NCBI GenBank assembly: GCA_035582835.1
Contig: JAYKAV010003109.1
Location: 1-64,000, forward strand
Length of the DNA: 64,000 nt
Source of the DNA: Phoebastria nigripes
Lineage: Eukaryota; Chordata; Aves; Procellariiformes; Diomedeidae
Direction: 5' to 3'
A program made the position numbers and the translations under genes. This document shows positions 37,221-49,422 of the stretch, piece after piece. Position 1 is the first letter of the stretch; every line of letters begins with the position of its first letter. The notes under the pieces were generated by a model that was not told the origin of the DNA, searched no databases, and saw only the letters and a program-made list of their open reading frames with translations.

Positions 37221-40200
37221 ACAAGACCAGACACCGATCTCAGCTTCTTTTTCTAGGTGCTGCAATAATGTTAAAAACAAAAGCAACTGAAAAAGAAATA
37301 TTCTTTTTGCCTATCGTTTGGCGGTACTCTGAGGCTTTGCAGTTAAGATTTGAGACTCAAAAAAGCAAATTAATCTAGCAAAGCCTTCTAATTATTGATC
37401 TTTGGCAATTCTAGCTACACAGAGTTTATTACAGAAATGAATTATATAAACTCATCCGCTCATGTTTATTTTCATGATGATTTTTTTAAAGTGATTAACA
37501 CTGAAATAAAAGAATTAATTTAAAACATTAACCTTCCTAAAGTACTAGTCTCCTATAGAAAAAAAAACAACCTGTATATGATGTATTACACAAGCATCAC
37601 AGTGATGTATCTTACTATGCAAAAAGATACACACCAGAAAAACTAGAAAAAGCTAGACAAAAATGTAACCTGACTATTTTCTCAGATGGAACTCGTAAGC
37701 TTTTTGCTAAAAATCAGAAGCCAGACTTAGTGGCAAGCTTCTGAAAACTTGCACAGCTCTGATAAGAAAGGACATCTCTCATAAATATTCATTAAAAATT
37801 ACCTTTTCTGGATCATGAATTTTTCAGACAGACACTGGTTTGACCTCTGCAAGGAACAAAACCCAGCCCATAGTGGAATGTCTCCATTTTCTGACCAGAA
37901 AAAAAAAAAAAAAAAAATTGGCTTTTCTGGGTGAGCATCTACTTTGTACACTACATGAGGCTCTGGGTCAATTACCTTTGCAATCCAAGCGTCCAGGCAT
38001 TAATATTAAATTCAAATTACAGTCTTTAAATTCTGAAGCGTTACCTTCTTATTTTCTTGAAAAATGGATTGTGAGGCAAGACAATGATTTGCATTTTAAA
38101 CAATTTTCTAAACTAACATCACCATTCCTCACACATCTTTCAGTTCAAACAAGACAGTTGTAACTGGTAATCTTAAAGCACTTCGTTAACATCTCCTGAG
38201 CAGGGAAGACTGGAATATGTTTTTAGGTCTTCTCAAGCTGCTTTGTTCTGCTAGCTGTCTGTAAACTGGAGATTCCCTTTGCATTAGTGTTACCACACCA
38301 GATAAAACACGTAGCTTATTCAGTGCCATCATCAGCTGGCAAGAGAGGTATAAATGGGTGCTGTGATAGCTGGAATGTACATGTGCTGTGCTGAAGAAAC
38401 CCTCGCTGGGTATACTCTCTCCCTACGGACTGTTTCACAGAGGCATTTCAATCTAACTTTTGCTAATTGCTGATAAAGGCTTGTGATACCCATTTTAAAC
38501 AACCTTAGGTTTTAAACCATCATCATAATGTTGGCAGCTTCAGCTTTTTGCTGATCACCTCTACCCTAACATCTACTTGATGCACAGGTAAAAATACCAT
38601 CAGCCAATGCAGGCAGTATTGAAACAGTAGGCTTTATATCTCAACCCCATACACAAAGAAGTGGCTCAGAGAGAAACAGAGAACTATCCCATACAACCAT
38701 ATTTCAACTTTGCCGGTACAGAAGAGAGAAACATCACACTTTGTGTGGCTTGTCGTATAAGCATCATAATAATTTCTGCTTAGAATCTCATGATTTTAGG
38801 GTTACTTGAACACTAAGGACAGAAATGAGAGATTTCCTTGTAGTATTTCTCTTAGTCATAGGAATCTGTGTAGGAGATGTGTTAAGGAAAAGATGTAGAT
38901 CATTTTTTTGCAGATGCTCTATTTGATTCTTCCTCCCCCCAGCTTCTATGCAGGCAAACCTTGTAAATGGAGATCTAAATGTAACAGAACTGTAGCTAAC
39001 AGGGAAAAAATCGGGAGGCTGGAAACTTAAGATTTTGGCATGCTTTTATAAAATTCAGCTTTGCACACCGTTCTCAAACGAGATAATTCATTTAAGCAAA
39101 ATTGCATGATTTATTGCTTACGATGAACATAAAATCCTTCTAGTGCAGAAACTTAACGGGACATGCTAGAGGGTTTAAGCTGTGTATTCATAGAACTTTA
39201 GCAACAAAAATATTATATGGGAAGAGAATGAATTGTATCTCCACTAGCATGGTAGGGACAGACTGCATCAGGATACTAAAACCTAGGCACAGTAATAGCT
39301 ACATTCTAGCAAATGCTTGAAAATGTTCAGCGTGGAAGAGGACTTTCAGAAACTTTAATCTTTCTTACTTAACTCTTTGTTTTTACATGCATTTCTTTAA
39401 TTTGTCTATGACAGAAAAAATATGTACACTTTGAATGTCGAAGCAGACTGGTTTGTTTGGTATAGAAGACAGAAATCTGTCAGGGACTTTTATTAAATTT
39501 TACATTTCAGTGCTTATGTGCAGAGAGAGAGAGAGAGAGAAAGGAAATGAAGCAAACTGGTTGCCAAAGATTCAAGATGTGGCAAATAATATATGCTCCC
39601 CCTTTCAAAGGCAAGGTGCATATATACGTATAGGCTATTCATTATGAACAACAGAATTGCTATTTGCCTATTTCAAATGGAATCCAAATGTGCAAAGCAC
39701 AGCAAGAATACCGAGAGCAAAGAGTGCTTAATATTCTAGCCCAGCTCACTGAAAAAAGCACTGAATTGACAGAGCAGTGTTCTGTAGAGCAACATGATGT
39801 GTCTGCTTTAAATGGAGAATAATGGATTTAAGTTTAGTGCAGAACTAAAGGGCTCAATTACTATTCATGAATTCTGAAATGTTCTACTACAGAAACTCCT
39901 TTTGCATGAAATGTTCATCAGAATCAATGTGTGGAACTACAAAAAGTAAACCTTGCCCCCTCGCACAATACAGTACTTACCTAGATTTGTGCATTTACAA
40001 AGAGCATTGCTGTGGCATTTATCTAAAACCACCTAGACTACAGAACAAACTATTTAAAATAAATATGCTTCAGAGGGTTGTTGTAGGGAAAGCTGCTCTA
40101 CAGCAGCCATTTTCTGTTGCTTTTAGAGAACCACTTTACCGTTTCCCTAGCCTAAGATGGGCCCAATGCTTCAGGAAAACTCTTTTCGTGAGGTCTGAAG

Positions 40201-43200
40201 GTAGCCTTTTGGCCGGAAAAGCAAGAAGGCTAATTTGCAAGCCCTTTGAAGGGTTTCTGTAACATAGCTGCATTTTTGTCAGAAATCGTATTAACTCTGA
40301 AACTGCAGAAGTTCCAGAAATTGTTTTGTGTTATTTCTGTAATTATTCAAAAACATAGTCCTCATTCAGCACAAAGTCAGAACCAGCACTTACATCCTGT
40401 AAAATTCAGCATTTCACTTGAAATATGGACTTTATCCCACAACTCAAAAGCCTCACCAGCTTCTATAGTTCTAGTCTTTAAAATTTTTATACAATATGGC
40501 TTTTGATCAGTTGCTAAAATGTAAACAGAGAATTGTCTTCTATCTTGTGTCGTATATACAGGCATGTATGATGTCTCATGGAATTATTCTTGAAATTTAA
40601 GCACATGAATGTCCAGATATGGTTGCCCTTTGCAGTTTGCAGTACCCATTTTAATTAGGACTAATCACAGAGAAAAATTTAATCCGAATGAGAAAAAGGT
40701 ACTGCAACATGTCTTTAATATAAGAAGTTATTTGTATATCCCTTCTAATTATGTTCAAGGAATATTCTCCCTTAAAAATTCATATATCTTGTATTTCTTT
40801 GTAACTTTTGCCAAATTAACCATCTATCTGCTTGGAAAACATCTGCCATTCAATATTTATTAGCATATAGAGGATGGTAATTCTTCAAACATTTGTGTTT
40901 CCTGCATTATAATTGAGATTAGCACTGGGGGTTTTTTTGTTGGGTTTTTTTCCCCAAAACACTATCTTTTAAAGAGTCAAAAGTTTTGTTTGTTTTTGGA
41001 GTGTACAGATGACTGTCAGTCCTGAAGGCAAGGACTTCAGGGCAAGCCAGCAAGTCCCAGCTTCCAGGGTCTTTGTGTTAACAAGCTACTTCTGTTTGCA
41101 AATTCCATCCCTCAGAGTAGCACATGCATAATTTTATCATCATTGTGTGCCATCTGGAGCATGTTGATTGAACTGCAGTTTTAAAATGAGGTCTAAGGAG
41201 TATTTAGGTTGCTTGTATCTGGGAGTATTATATATTTCAAGGCCTCTTTCTTATATAATGTTTGTGGAGTTTGGTTAGGACTTTGCTAGTATTTGCGTTA
41301 GAGTATGAATGCAATTTTGGAAATCAGGCTTTTTTTACCCTGTCTGCTGTCCTTTTCCTCCATAGTGAGCTAGAAGCCAGTAGAGATAAAAAACAAATCT
41401 TATGCCTATCACAGAGGTGATGTCCCTGAATTTTCGTGATTCCTCAATCAAGTGGCACAAGCTATGAAAAAAAGAGGTCGTGTTTGCTGCTTTACACTTC
41501 CAGATCTGAAGAATTAAAGGGAAAGTGAAGTAACAAACCACCTACAAAGAACATGTAATAAACTGATGACACTCATCCCGGGTCATTTGACAAAGAAACT
41601 TGAAAGCTATGTAAGTTCTCTTTTAAGTTTTAAGCCATGTTTTGAGGAAGAAGGCCAAGAGCAGGTCTGGAAAGAGAGATAACTACAGGAGCAGAGATGC
41701 CTTTACTAATTGCAAGTTCATCTGAAGAAGGAAACTTCACAGGAAAAAATGCTTCCACTGCCAGGGAAATGCCACAGGGAACGAATCCCTGACTCCTTAA
41801 GAAGCCACAGCCTAAGGCCAAAGAATAGAAAGAGCAGACACGCATGATATGCAGTCGTTGCTTAACTGAGATCTGCATTTCCTTGTGCTAAAAAGGAGAT
41901 TTTTTTTTTTTTCTTTTTTCTTTTACACATAAAAATCTATGGGTGTCTTTATTTGGTTCAAAACCATATATTCCTAAAACGTGAAGCTGCAATGCATCTG
42001 CATTGCTGACACAACAAGGTTGAGTTGAAGCCTTTGATGGATCTGGGGATCTATGGGAGCTGGATACAAGATCCTGTTTTTCTAAGGGGCTCACTGACCC
42101 AGGGTGGTGGGAGCCAAGCTTAGAAATCTTGTGAGGGTGTCTTCCTAGCTGAACTTCTGCAAGGCTGTGTGGCAAAGCGGTTCAAATACAATTTTAATTT
42201 TTAGAGAGGTTAAATTTCAAAATGCATCCATTGCAGGTGATCAGACAAAGATAGAAACTCAGATTGGTTAGACGTAGTTACTTCAATAGCTGAGAAAAAA
42301 TGATTTAGAGAAGGCAGGTTTTGCACATCACAATGTAGTACTGAATAGGGACTGCTGTGTTACCTTACTCAAATTCTTTAATGCATCTTGGTTAAACAGT
42401 GACAAAGACTAGACTCAGGCAATTTATTTTATGCAATCTAATGTCACTAGGACTACAGTTGAGATTACTTTAGGTAGGAAAATTTATCAGGGTTCATCCA
42501 ATTGAAACAGTATAGATTAACTCTGTTGCCATAGAAACACATGATTTTGGCATAGCAAACACAAGAACAGTACATCTAGCCTGGTATTTCACTTCTAACT
42601 AAGGACTATCATCTGATCCATCAAGGGATGATTAGAATAAAACACATATCACATGCACCTCTCCATAAATTTGAGACTATTAAACCACAGCATTCATGGA
42701 GTTATCTAAAACTGGTGTAAAATTACTTCATGCTATTCTATCCACACAGAAAAACACAAAAATTGCGATCATGAACTGTATGCAAATAGATTAACTTCCT
42801 ATAAGATAAGACGTCTGATCTCTCTTTTCTTCCTGATGGCTAATTGTCCATATTTATTTGGACAACCTTCAGACATCTTCAAGTACATTTTGTAAATATA
42901 AGTCAACCTTCTTGCAAACAACATAAAGTTAAATTACATGTTAAATCATATTAGTTGCTTAACCATTCTTCTCTTATATGTCTTTAAAACTTNGAGTGGT
43001 GTTTGAGCTTGCTGATTTCCTACAATTTAATTTATTTAACATCATTTTTCTGATAGCTCTGTCTAAGAGAATTTCCTTTCTTGACCACACAATATTATTC
43101 CATCTCTTCACATGGGAGCAAGACAGACTCACAGATGTTTAAACCAGAAGCAACCATTTTGGGAATGTGGTCTGACATTATGTGCAACAGAAGCAATGCC

Positions 43201-44378
43201 ACTTACTTCAGCCATTCCTGTGTCAAGTTCAGCTCACAGCTGAACTACACTGTATCTTTCAGACACCCACTCTCGATTTAAAGCCTCTGTGTCAAAGAGA
43301 AATTATCACATCTCCTCCTAATCTGTTCCAGTGGTTAATCACTATAACTGTAAATATTTTAAGTCTTAATATTAGTTTCAACTTAGCTGCCTAGTTTTCA
43401 GACACTGCAAGTTTTTGTGTCTTCAGCTAGTAAATTTCAGAGATGCATAACATTGGGCATCTTCTTCACGGGTAGCAGGTTACTGACTCAGAACAACTTT
43501 GTTATTAACCTTTTTTCCAAATAAATAATGCAAATATTTTATTAAGTATATGCATAAAGATTAAGCTAGTTTAGTTTTTCACTCTCCAGATTGTCATTTT
43601 AGATTGCAAGCAAAATTTATACATATATACATTACAAAGAATGAGATACCGCTAACAGCAACTCAGTGGAACTGGATTCTACGTTTTATCTCTGGAACAT
43701 CTTCACATTAAGGAGACGTTCATTCTAATGAGAAATGTAACTCGGAAACTGAAAAATATTGAGACAATCTTCACTGAACTAAATGTACTCTTTCACCCCA
43801 TATTAGATGTCACTTTCTTTTCCCTTGGGTAAACCACACCAGTATTAAACACAGATGGAAGCTCACAAGCTATCAGAATCCCACCATCTTTATTTTTATG
43901 TGCACAGTCTTTTATTAACTGCTCATATATAGCAGCTCTGGTTAGAAACCTCATATATATTATACTATATTCCTCATTGCAAATACAGGAGACTTCAGGC
44001 AGACAAAGTGTTTTAAAATGTGCTACACTTTTTAAGCAAGATAATTCATGTACATAACTAAATACATCAGTTCCACCTGAACTTAGTGATTCTTATTAAG
44101 CATGTATTCTGTTTAATTCTATTGGGTTTTGGGGTCTGGAACAAACGATAACTGCTCAGTGAAAAATATACCAAAGATCTTTAAGATGTATTCTGTCTTA
44201 GTAGGAGACTGGAAATGTACGTTATTTAGGAGAGCAGACAGGTGGCTTTTTGATAGGATAAGATCTCTTTATTCTAAAGGATATTTATTGTCTTGAACAT
44301 TTTTTTTCTTAATATTGTAGGCTCCCTATAAAGTCTTCGTCTTTCATGGCCCCCAAATCTTTCCACAATAAACAGTAT
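37221..44378. other. Gene-free stretch
   Basis: About 7 kb of A/T-rich DNA. A (GA)n run lies at 39522-39541 and a poly-A tract near 37900. The longest ATG frame in the window (131 codons, 39867-40262, + strand) has no recognisable motif and no promoter context. There is an ambiguous base at 42993. Confidence 0.5.
39522..39541 (+). repeat. (GA)n microsatellite
   Basis: Ten dinucleotide units. Confidence 0.9.
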
Positions 44379-44705
44379 TGTGGTGGGCTAAGCTTGGCCA
44401 GGTGCCAGATGCCCACCCAGCCACCCTCCCATTCACTCTCCTCAACAGGACAGGGGGAGAAAATAAGACAGAAAAGCTCAAGGGGCAAGATAAAGACAAG
44501 GGAGATTTGGGCAGTGAGAAACAAAGACAAAAATTTAAAACAACACCTTCCCACCCTTGCCCAGGCTCAACTTCAGTCCTTCGTTCCCCGCTCCTCTACC
44601 TCCCCCAACCTGCGCAGAGCAGGGAAGGGGGGCTGTGGTAAGTCCACAACAGCTCCTCTCCGTCGCTCCTTCCTCCTCCCACTTTTCCCCTGCTCCAGCG
44701 TGTGA
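44379..44705 (-). mobile_element. Avian ERV LTR fragment, reverse orientation
   Basis: Sequence beginning TGTGGTGGGCT, followed by a ladder of recognisable pieces (CTCCTCAACAGGACAGGGGG; AGCTCAAGGGGCAAGATAAA; a CCTTCCCACCC run; GCTCCTTCCTCCTCCCACTT; CCCCTGCTCCAGCGTG), corresponds to a common avian LTR quite different from the family at 1-521. It is internally deleted and lost its distal half after the CTCCAGCGTG motif. No target duplication can be defined. The family identification is from memory of avian genomes and no name is given. Confidence 0.65.
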
Positions 44706-46145
44706 GTGGCTAATAACAGGTGGCAGAGCCTTGATGGTTTTTCTCTATTGGTTTCAAACACAGTTTACAGTGAAATTCTGTGAATAAAGACATATTTTTA
44801 AGACTGTTCCCCTCTTCCTCATTGTGCTTTGTACTCATGAGCAGGGGGGCTACTTCACTTCTGCTTGGGACCAGGGAATGGAAGAGGATGGATGGAAGGA
44901 GGCTGAGAGTAGATAAGACTGGGGACATTAGAGACCATGTTTCATAACTCTTGTCACCAATTCATGGGTTTGGTGTGAGTTTATCCTGCGGTACATGTAT
45001 TATGGCTAAGCTGTAACATATAGGTATTGTGAAACTTCAGTTTTGACTACAGGGACAGAATGGCTTTTCATTTTTAAAGATTACCAGGTTGTGGAAAGAA
45101 GCTTAAAACTGTTCAGTTGCATTCTAATAATTCAAAAAAGGTAAGAAAACCCACAGATTTAATTCCCTTTTTTATTTTATGATGAATATTTATATTGGTT
45201 TATGATTAAAATTTATATTATGATTTTATGATTTGGCAATGATTTTTGAAGTTACACATGTGTGATCCCAGAATTCTGCTTCCTTGGTCTCACTGTCTGA
45301 AATCAGTGGGTAGACTACCCTCTCACATACGCTTTTAGATATGTGAATTTTATTCTCTCACATTTCTTTTACTACCCCTTCTCTTACTGGATTTTTTAAA
45401 ATACAGTTGATAACCCATACCTTTTCTGTACAGAATGATCATGTAAACAACTGCTATAATATCTACACAAATCAAGAATAATTTTTCTGCAATGATTAAT
45501 CTCGGTAAGATCAAGCACCAGTAGAATTAGTCATGTGCACAAAGAAATTTAGATACATATAAGACAATACTTTCTAACTTGATATCACTCCATTTTAAGT
45601 CAAAGGGCATTTTCTCCTCAATTGAATAGGAGAATGCTTGTGTGACTGCTTTATTTCCATTCAGTTATTAGAAATGGCACTTAGAGCTATATATTCTGCC
45701 AATTCTAAGTACTTGAATTCAGCTACTTTTGCTTTTAAGAACATTCCTGTTGGTGTTCAGGAGTTTGTAACTTTTATTTATACATGATATCCACTTTTAC
45801 AAAGTAAACCTCAACAGATTTCCATAGTAGAAAATGTCCCATTTAGTACGTTTTTTTTAACTTTTCTTTCCCCAGCTAAAATGCGGTGCTGGCAGTTTGT
45901 AAGTTGACCAAAAGATGAACACTTTTTTTCTACTTGTCTTTCTGTGAAACATGATAATATATACATCCATCCTAGACAGCAGTAAAAGCTGCTGTTCAAG
46001 AAGAAAGGTGTGAATGGTACTAGTGATGAACAAACCCCAAAGGGTAAGCTTGCTTTGGATGGCTTCCAGAAGCTTGGAACTTTACAGAAAATATTTAAGC
46101 ACTTCAATTTTACTCGGCCATTCTACAAATTTCAAAGACATGGTT
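44706..46145. other. Gene-free stretch
   Basis: No known repeat or gene. One exon-like segment on the + strand at 45053-45140 (acceptor TGACTACAG, donor AAAAAG|GTAAGA, one open frame) is noted, but it is only 88 bases long and unassignable. Confidence 0.45.
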
Positions 46146-46173
46146 GTTCTCATCTTATACTTAAGATGAGAAC
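46146..46173. repeat. Perfect inverted repeat, 12-bp arms, 4-base loop
   Basis: GTTCTCATCTTA (46146-46157) and TAAGATGAGAAC (46162-46173) are exact complements around TACT. It is the longest perfect short hairpin I found in the window. Confidence 0.9.
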
Positions 46174-46605
46174 TTATATTAATACTTAATATTGCAGTTC
46201 TAAGCCAAATTGAATATGCCACCATAACAGCAACAATATTACTTCAGTTCTTGCTTCTTAATATGGCCAAGGGTCCTATTTGTGCACTTCTGCCAACCAG
46301 CAGGAGCTCAGCCTTGTTCTGGTTCGGTTTCAACTAGCTGTTCTTCATCTGCTAACAAATATGAGCCAGTACCTGGGTTAGGTTGGCAACAACAATGTTT
46401 TCCTACACTGCGAATGATAAGCAGANAAAATTACATCTGCATATTGTTGATGTCAAAGTTCAAATATCTCACCAGCTCCTATAACTCTATGAAATGCTGC
46501 TAAGAACGGAACAGAAAAACAGTCCTTACAGAGCTTTGTAAATGGAAGTGCTCATAGAGGTGTTTGTTTTAATCATTCCTGCTAGGCAAAGGAAAACAGA
46601 CTGTT

Positions 46606-47067
46606 TTAGTGCTGGTCTCCTTGTCTTGCGATCTCCATCAGATAGGACATTATGTTACTATGGGCAATGCCAAAGGCAAGGGACAGGTCCAAGCTGATCT
46701 GAATGGAGACCTGCCCTCCATTTATTAACAGCAAGCAATCGACCCTAAGTACTACTAAACCTGATGCAAATCCATGACTTCCAGCTCGTGTCAAGACTAG
46801 GATGTTGGCTTCCTCTGAGATGCTGTAAGCAGCTGCTATTTTGCTTCTCAGTGGAGTGGACCATTTGATCCTGGATGGAAGTCAGACATAGCAGGTGAAA
46901 TCTCCACAGTTCATAGGACCTAAAACGTCATTGTGATGTGCAGTATTGGCATTGTTATCTCCAATTGTTTTGATGTAGGGAGATTGAACTTGAGACTCCA
47001 AGATCTGTATCATGAATTCTTCAGCTAAGTAACTGGCCTTGGCTGAGTCAGACAGTGGCCAGCCCAT
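46606..47067 (-). pseudogene. Possible decayed coding sequence, unknown family
   Basis: On the minus strand two open segments (47067-46882 and 46794-46606) lie in the same frame. Apart from the single TGA at 46882-46884 the frame stays open for 154 codons. The translation looks protein-like in composition (for example SDSAKASYLAEEFMIQILES in the first part and ISLDLSLAFGIAHSN in the second). The surroundings from 46600 to about 47400 are GC-richer than neighbouring DNA. An in-frame TAG lies seven codons before the first Met. I do not recognise the family, and there is no intron or poly-A evidence to say whether it is a retrocopy, an old exon or chance. Confidence 0.25.
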
Positions 47068-48672
47068 AACCCACTGTAGGTACTAGCTGGAAGTGATGGA
47101 CAGCACACTTTAGAGCATCCTACTGTTCAACTGGTTTGAATGAGATCAAAGAATTGTGACAGGTCATGTGTCTGCACCATGTGGATTAAGACATTCTTCT
47201 AAACATGAAAGAAGTAGAAGTCATGACAGTGTTATTCAAAGATCTGGGCTGGAGGCACAATGTCGAAGGACAGTGAAACACTTTCATATCTCATGCAGTC
47301 CAACACTACATTGGAGCCCATGCTAACCTAGGGATCCCATCTATGCAAATTTCTTCCTGTGCGTGAAACTGCATTTGACATGTTCGAGGTTCCAAAATTT
47401 TCAAACATTTTCTGCTTCACACATCAGTAATTTTCTCTATAAGGAAATGACATTTAAAACTCACATACTCTCCAGCAGTTTTGTTGCATCTGTATCCACT
47501 GTACCTTCCCCAGAACAGTAAACAGCTCCATCATGGCTCCTCTTAATCTCCCCCTTCATAAAGACTATGGGCCTAGTTTTTCCTTTCCTCACAGTTATAA
47601 CGGCTGCAACCATTTGTCATCCTAAAGACAATATTATTCTACATTCCTGCAATATAGTGCCGAAAATGCATAATTGTTTTTAGAGGTGTTTTCACCTTTT
47701 TCTTTTTTTTAGTTCTGGCGGGAGAGAAAAATAGAAATCTTGATTTTCTTCTACATGGTTAGGCCAAAAGTGTTTTACTTTTCTCTCATTTTTCAGCAAA
47801 TTTTCTGGACTTTTTTTAACCGTTACTTTTTTAAATTAGACACACTCAAAATATACAAACAAATATAGACTGACGTTTGATCAATTTTAGATTTAAAAAT
47901 AACCTGGTGCTAGACAAATGTTAGAGCAAACCTGTCAGAAAGTCACTCACACGTATGTTTCTTCAGAGCCATGTTCTGCCTTCACATGCCTTTACCTATC
48001 TCACATTTGTTTGCCATCTAGATATGCTGCATCTTTCAATTCAGTGAGGCATCCTTTAAACTAGATTGAACAAATTTCTTCATGATCATTCATTTGCTAT
48101 TATCTTCAGTCATGCTATCCACTGGCATGACACTTTTTAAATCTTGGAAGCTAACCCAGCTAATATATATTTCAGAATTTGACAAAAAAAATACCATTGC
48201 TATTGTATTCTAATGACAGGACAAAACTGATTACTTTGATACAGAAAAGTCTTTCACCAGAAAGTAAGAAAGGACTGCTTAAAAACAAACAAGCAAAGCA
48301 GACACCTACAAAGTGGATTGTATCACCATTTAACTACTGGAAATGTGAGAAGTTAAATGATTTGTACTTACAAAATATTATGTCCTTGTAGACAGTTCAG
48401 TAGTTTGCAACAGGCATTCCTCTAGAGTTTGTTTTCCACTCTGCTTTGAACAGAAAAGATCCGTTAAGCATTAGCAAAAACAGTTACTTTTTTCTAAGGG
48501 TTTCTACTATTTTACTCCTCATCCCCCACTGCAGCATTGGGTCCCCAGTGCAGTTGCACTGGTGGGCACCTCCAAGCCTGACAGCTTCTTAAATCAGGTC
48601 TCACTGGCAAAGGGACAACTGACTGGTAAAAACAGAGTAATAGTAGGAAGCCTACTACTCAGGAGACCATTA
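47068..48672. other. Gene-free stretch
   Basis: Nothing recognised. 47068-47400 may belong to the same decayed unit as the segment to its left, but its frames are broken by many stops. Confidence 0.45.
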
Positions 48673-48735
48673 GCAAGGGTTGGAACAGGTGACCTCCAGA
48701 TTTCCCTTCCAACCTGAATCTTGCTGCATTTCTAG
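48673..48735 (+). mobile_element. CR1 3' end fragment
   Basis: AGGGTTGGAACAGGTGACCT followed by CCAGATTTCCCTTCCAACCT is the standard 3' untranslated region of CR1, where consensus copies read as tracking GATGACCTCCAGAGGTCCC then TTCCAACCT. The tail has lost its ATTCTGTG repeats. Confidence 0.8.
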
Positions 48736-49287
48736 GGATGATTTTTCCCAGCAGAGCACCTCTGCCAGTCAGGGGCAGATGCAGCAGCAACCATCCAGGC
48801 ATCTCCGAACACCATCAGCTCCAGAAAACATCCAGGCTCTGTCTAAATACGACTATGTCCCTAATGCTGCTGCTGGTAGTAGCATTTAAAAGAATAAAAA
48901 GGGATTTTTGAAGAGGGATTCTGCCTCATTCTACTGCTTCTGTTAGGCTCAGGACATGTTATCACCAAAACTGCTGCAGTCAACTTCAGTAGACTTAAAA
49001 GGGACTTAAAATTTGTTAAAGGTATCCTATTTTGCCACTCATTTTCTCACTACTCACTCATGCATTTTACCATCACAACCTGTGAGTCTGAGTATTTAAA
49101 AGCTTATGTAAATATGTTAGCTTTTTAACAGTCATACAGGTGTATGACTGTCAGCTTCATGCTCTCTTGCTTTCACTTACCACAGTTACAGAAAGTGCGA
49201 TGTGTAAATTTTCTGAGAGACCCTTATAAATAGGAGTAAATCCCTTTCTCTCCTCACTGTTTCCCAATCACTTCTCCAAATACAGTG
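48736..49287. other. Spacer between two CR1 tails, with a perfect hairpin
   Basis: Unique sequence of about 550 bases. No gene. Holds the inverted repeat at 49128-49151. Confidence 0.5.
49128..49151. repeat. Perfect inverted repeat, 11-bp arms, 2-base centre
   Basis: ACAGTCATACA and TGTATGACTGT are exact complements around GG. Confidence 0.9.
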
Positions 49288-49422
49288 AATTGCAGATATT
49301 CAAAAGCCGTCTGGACACAGTCCTGGGCAACTGGCTCCAGATGGCCCTGCTTGAGCAGGGTGGGGTGGACCAGATGACCTCTGGAGGTCCCATCCAACCT
49401 CAACCATCCTGTGATTCTGTGA
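49288..49422 (+). mobile_element. CR1 LINE 3' end
   Basis: The segment begins in the last codons of CR1 ORF2 (AGATATTCAAAAGCCGTCTG, compare the usual SLEVFKRRLD coding), passes the GCTTGAGCAGGG and GACCAGATGACCTC motifs and ends at GTGATTCTGTGA, the CR1 3' tail. It is 5'-truncated, which is normal for CR1. Confidence 0.9.

Noticed and set aside
39867..40262. 131-codon ATG frame on the + strand
   Set aside because: It is the longest N-free ATG frame but within the chance range for 64 kb; no motif, no promoter or splice context, normal A/T-rich surroundings.
42525..42538. RFX X-box-like GTTGCCATAGAAAC
   Set aside because: The second half-site deviates from RGYAAC and there is no gene or promoter beside it.
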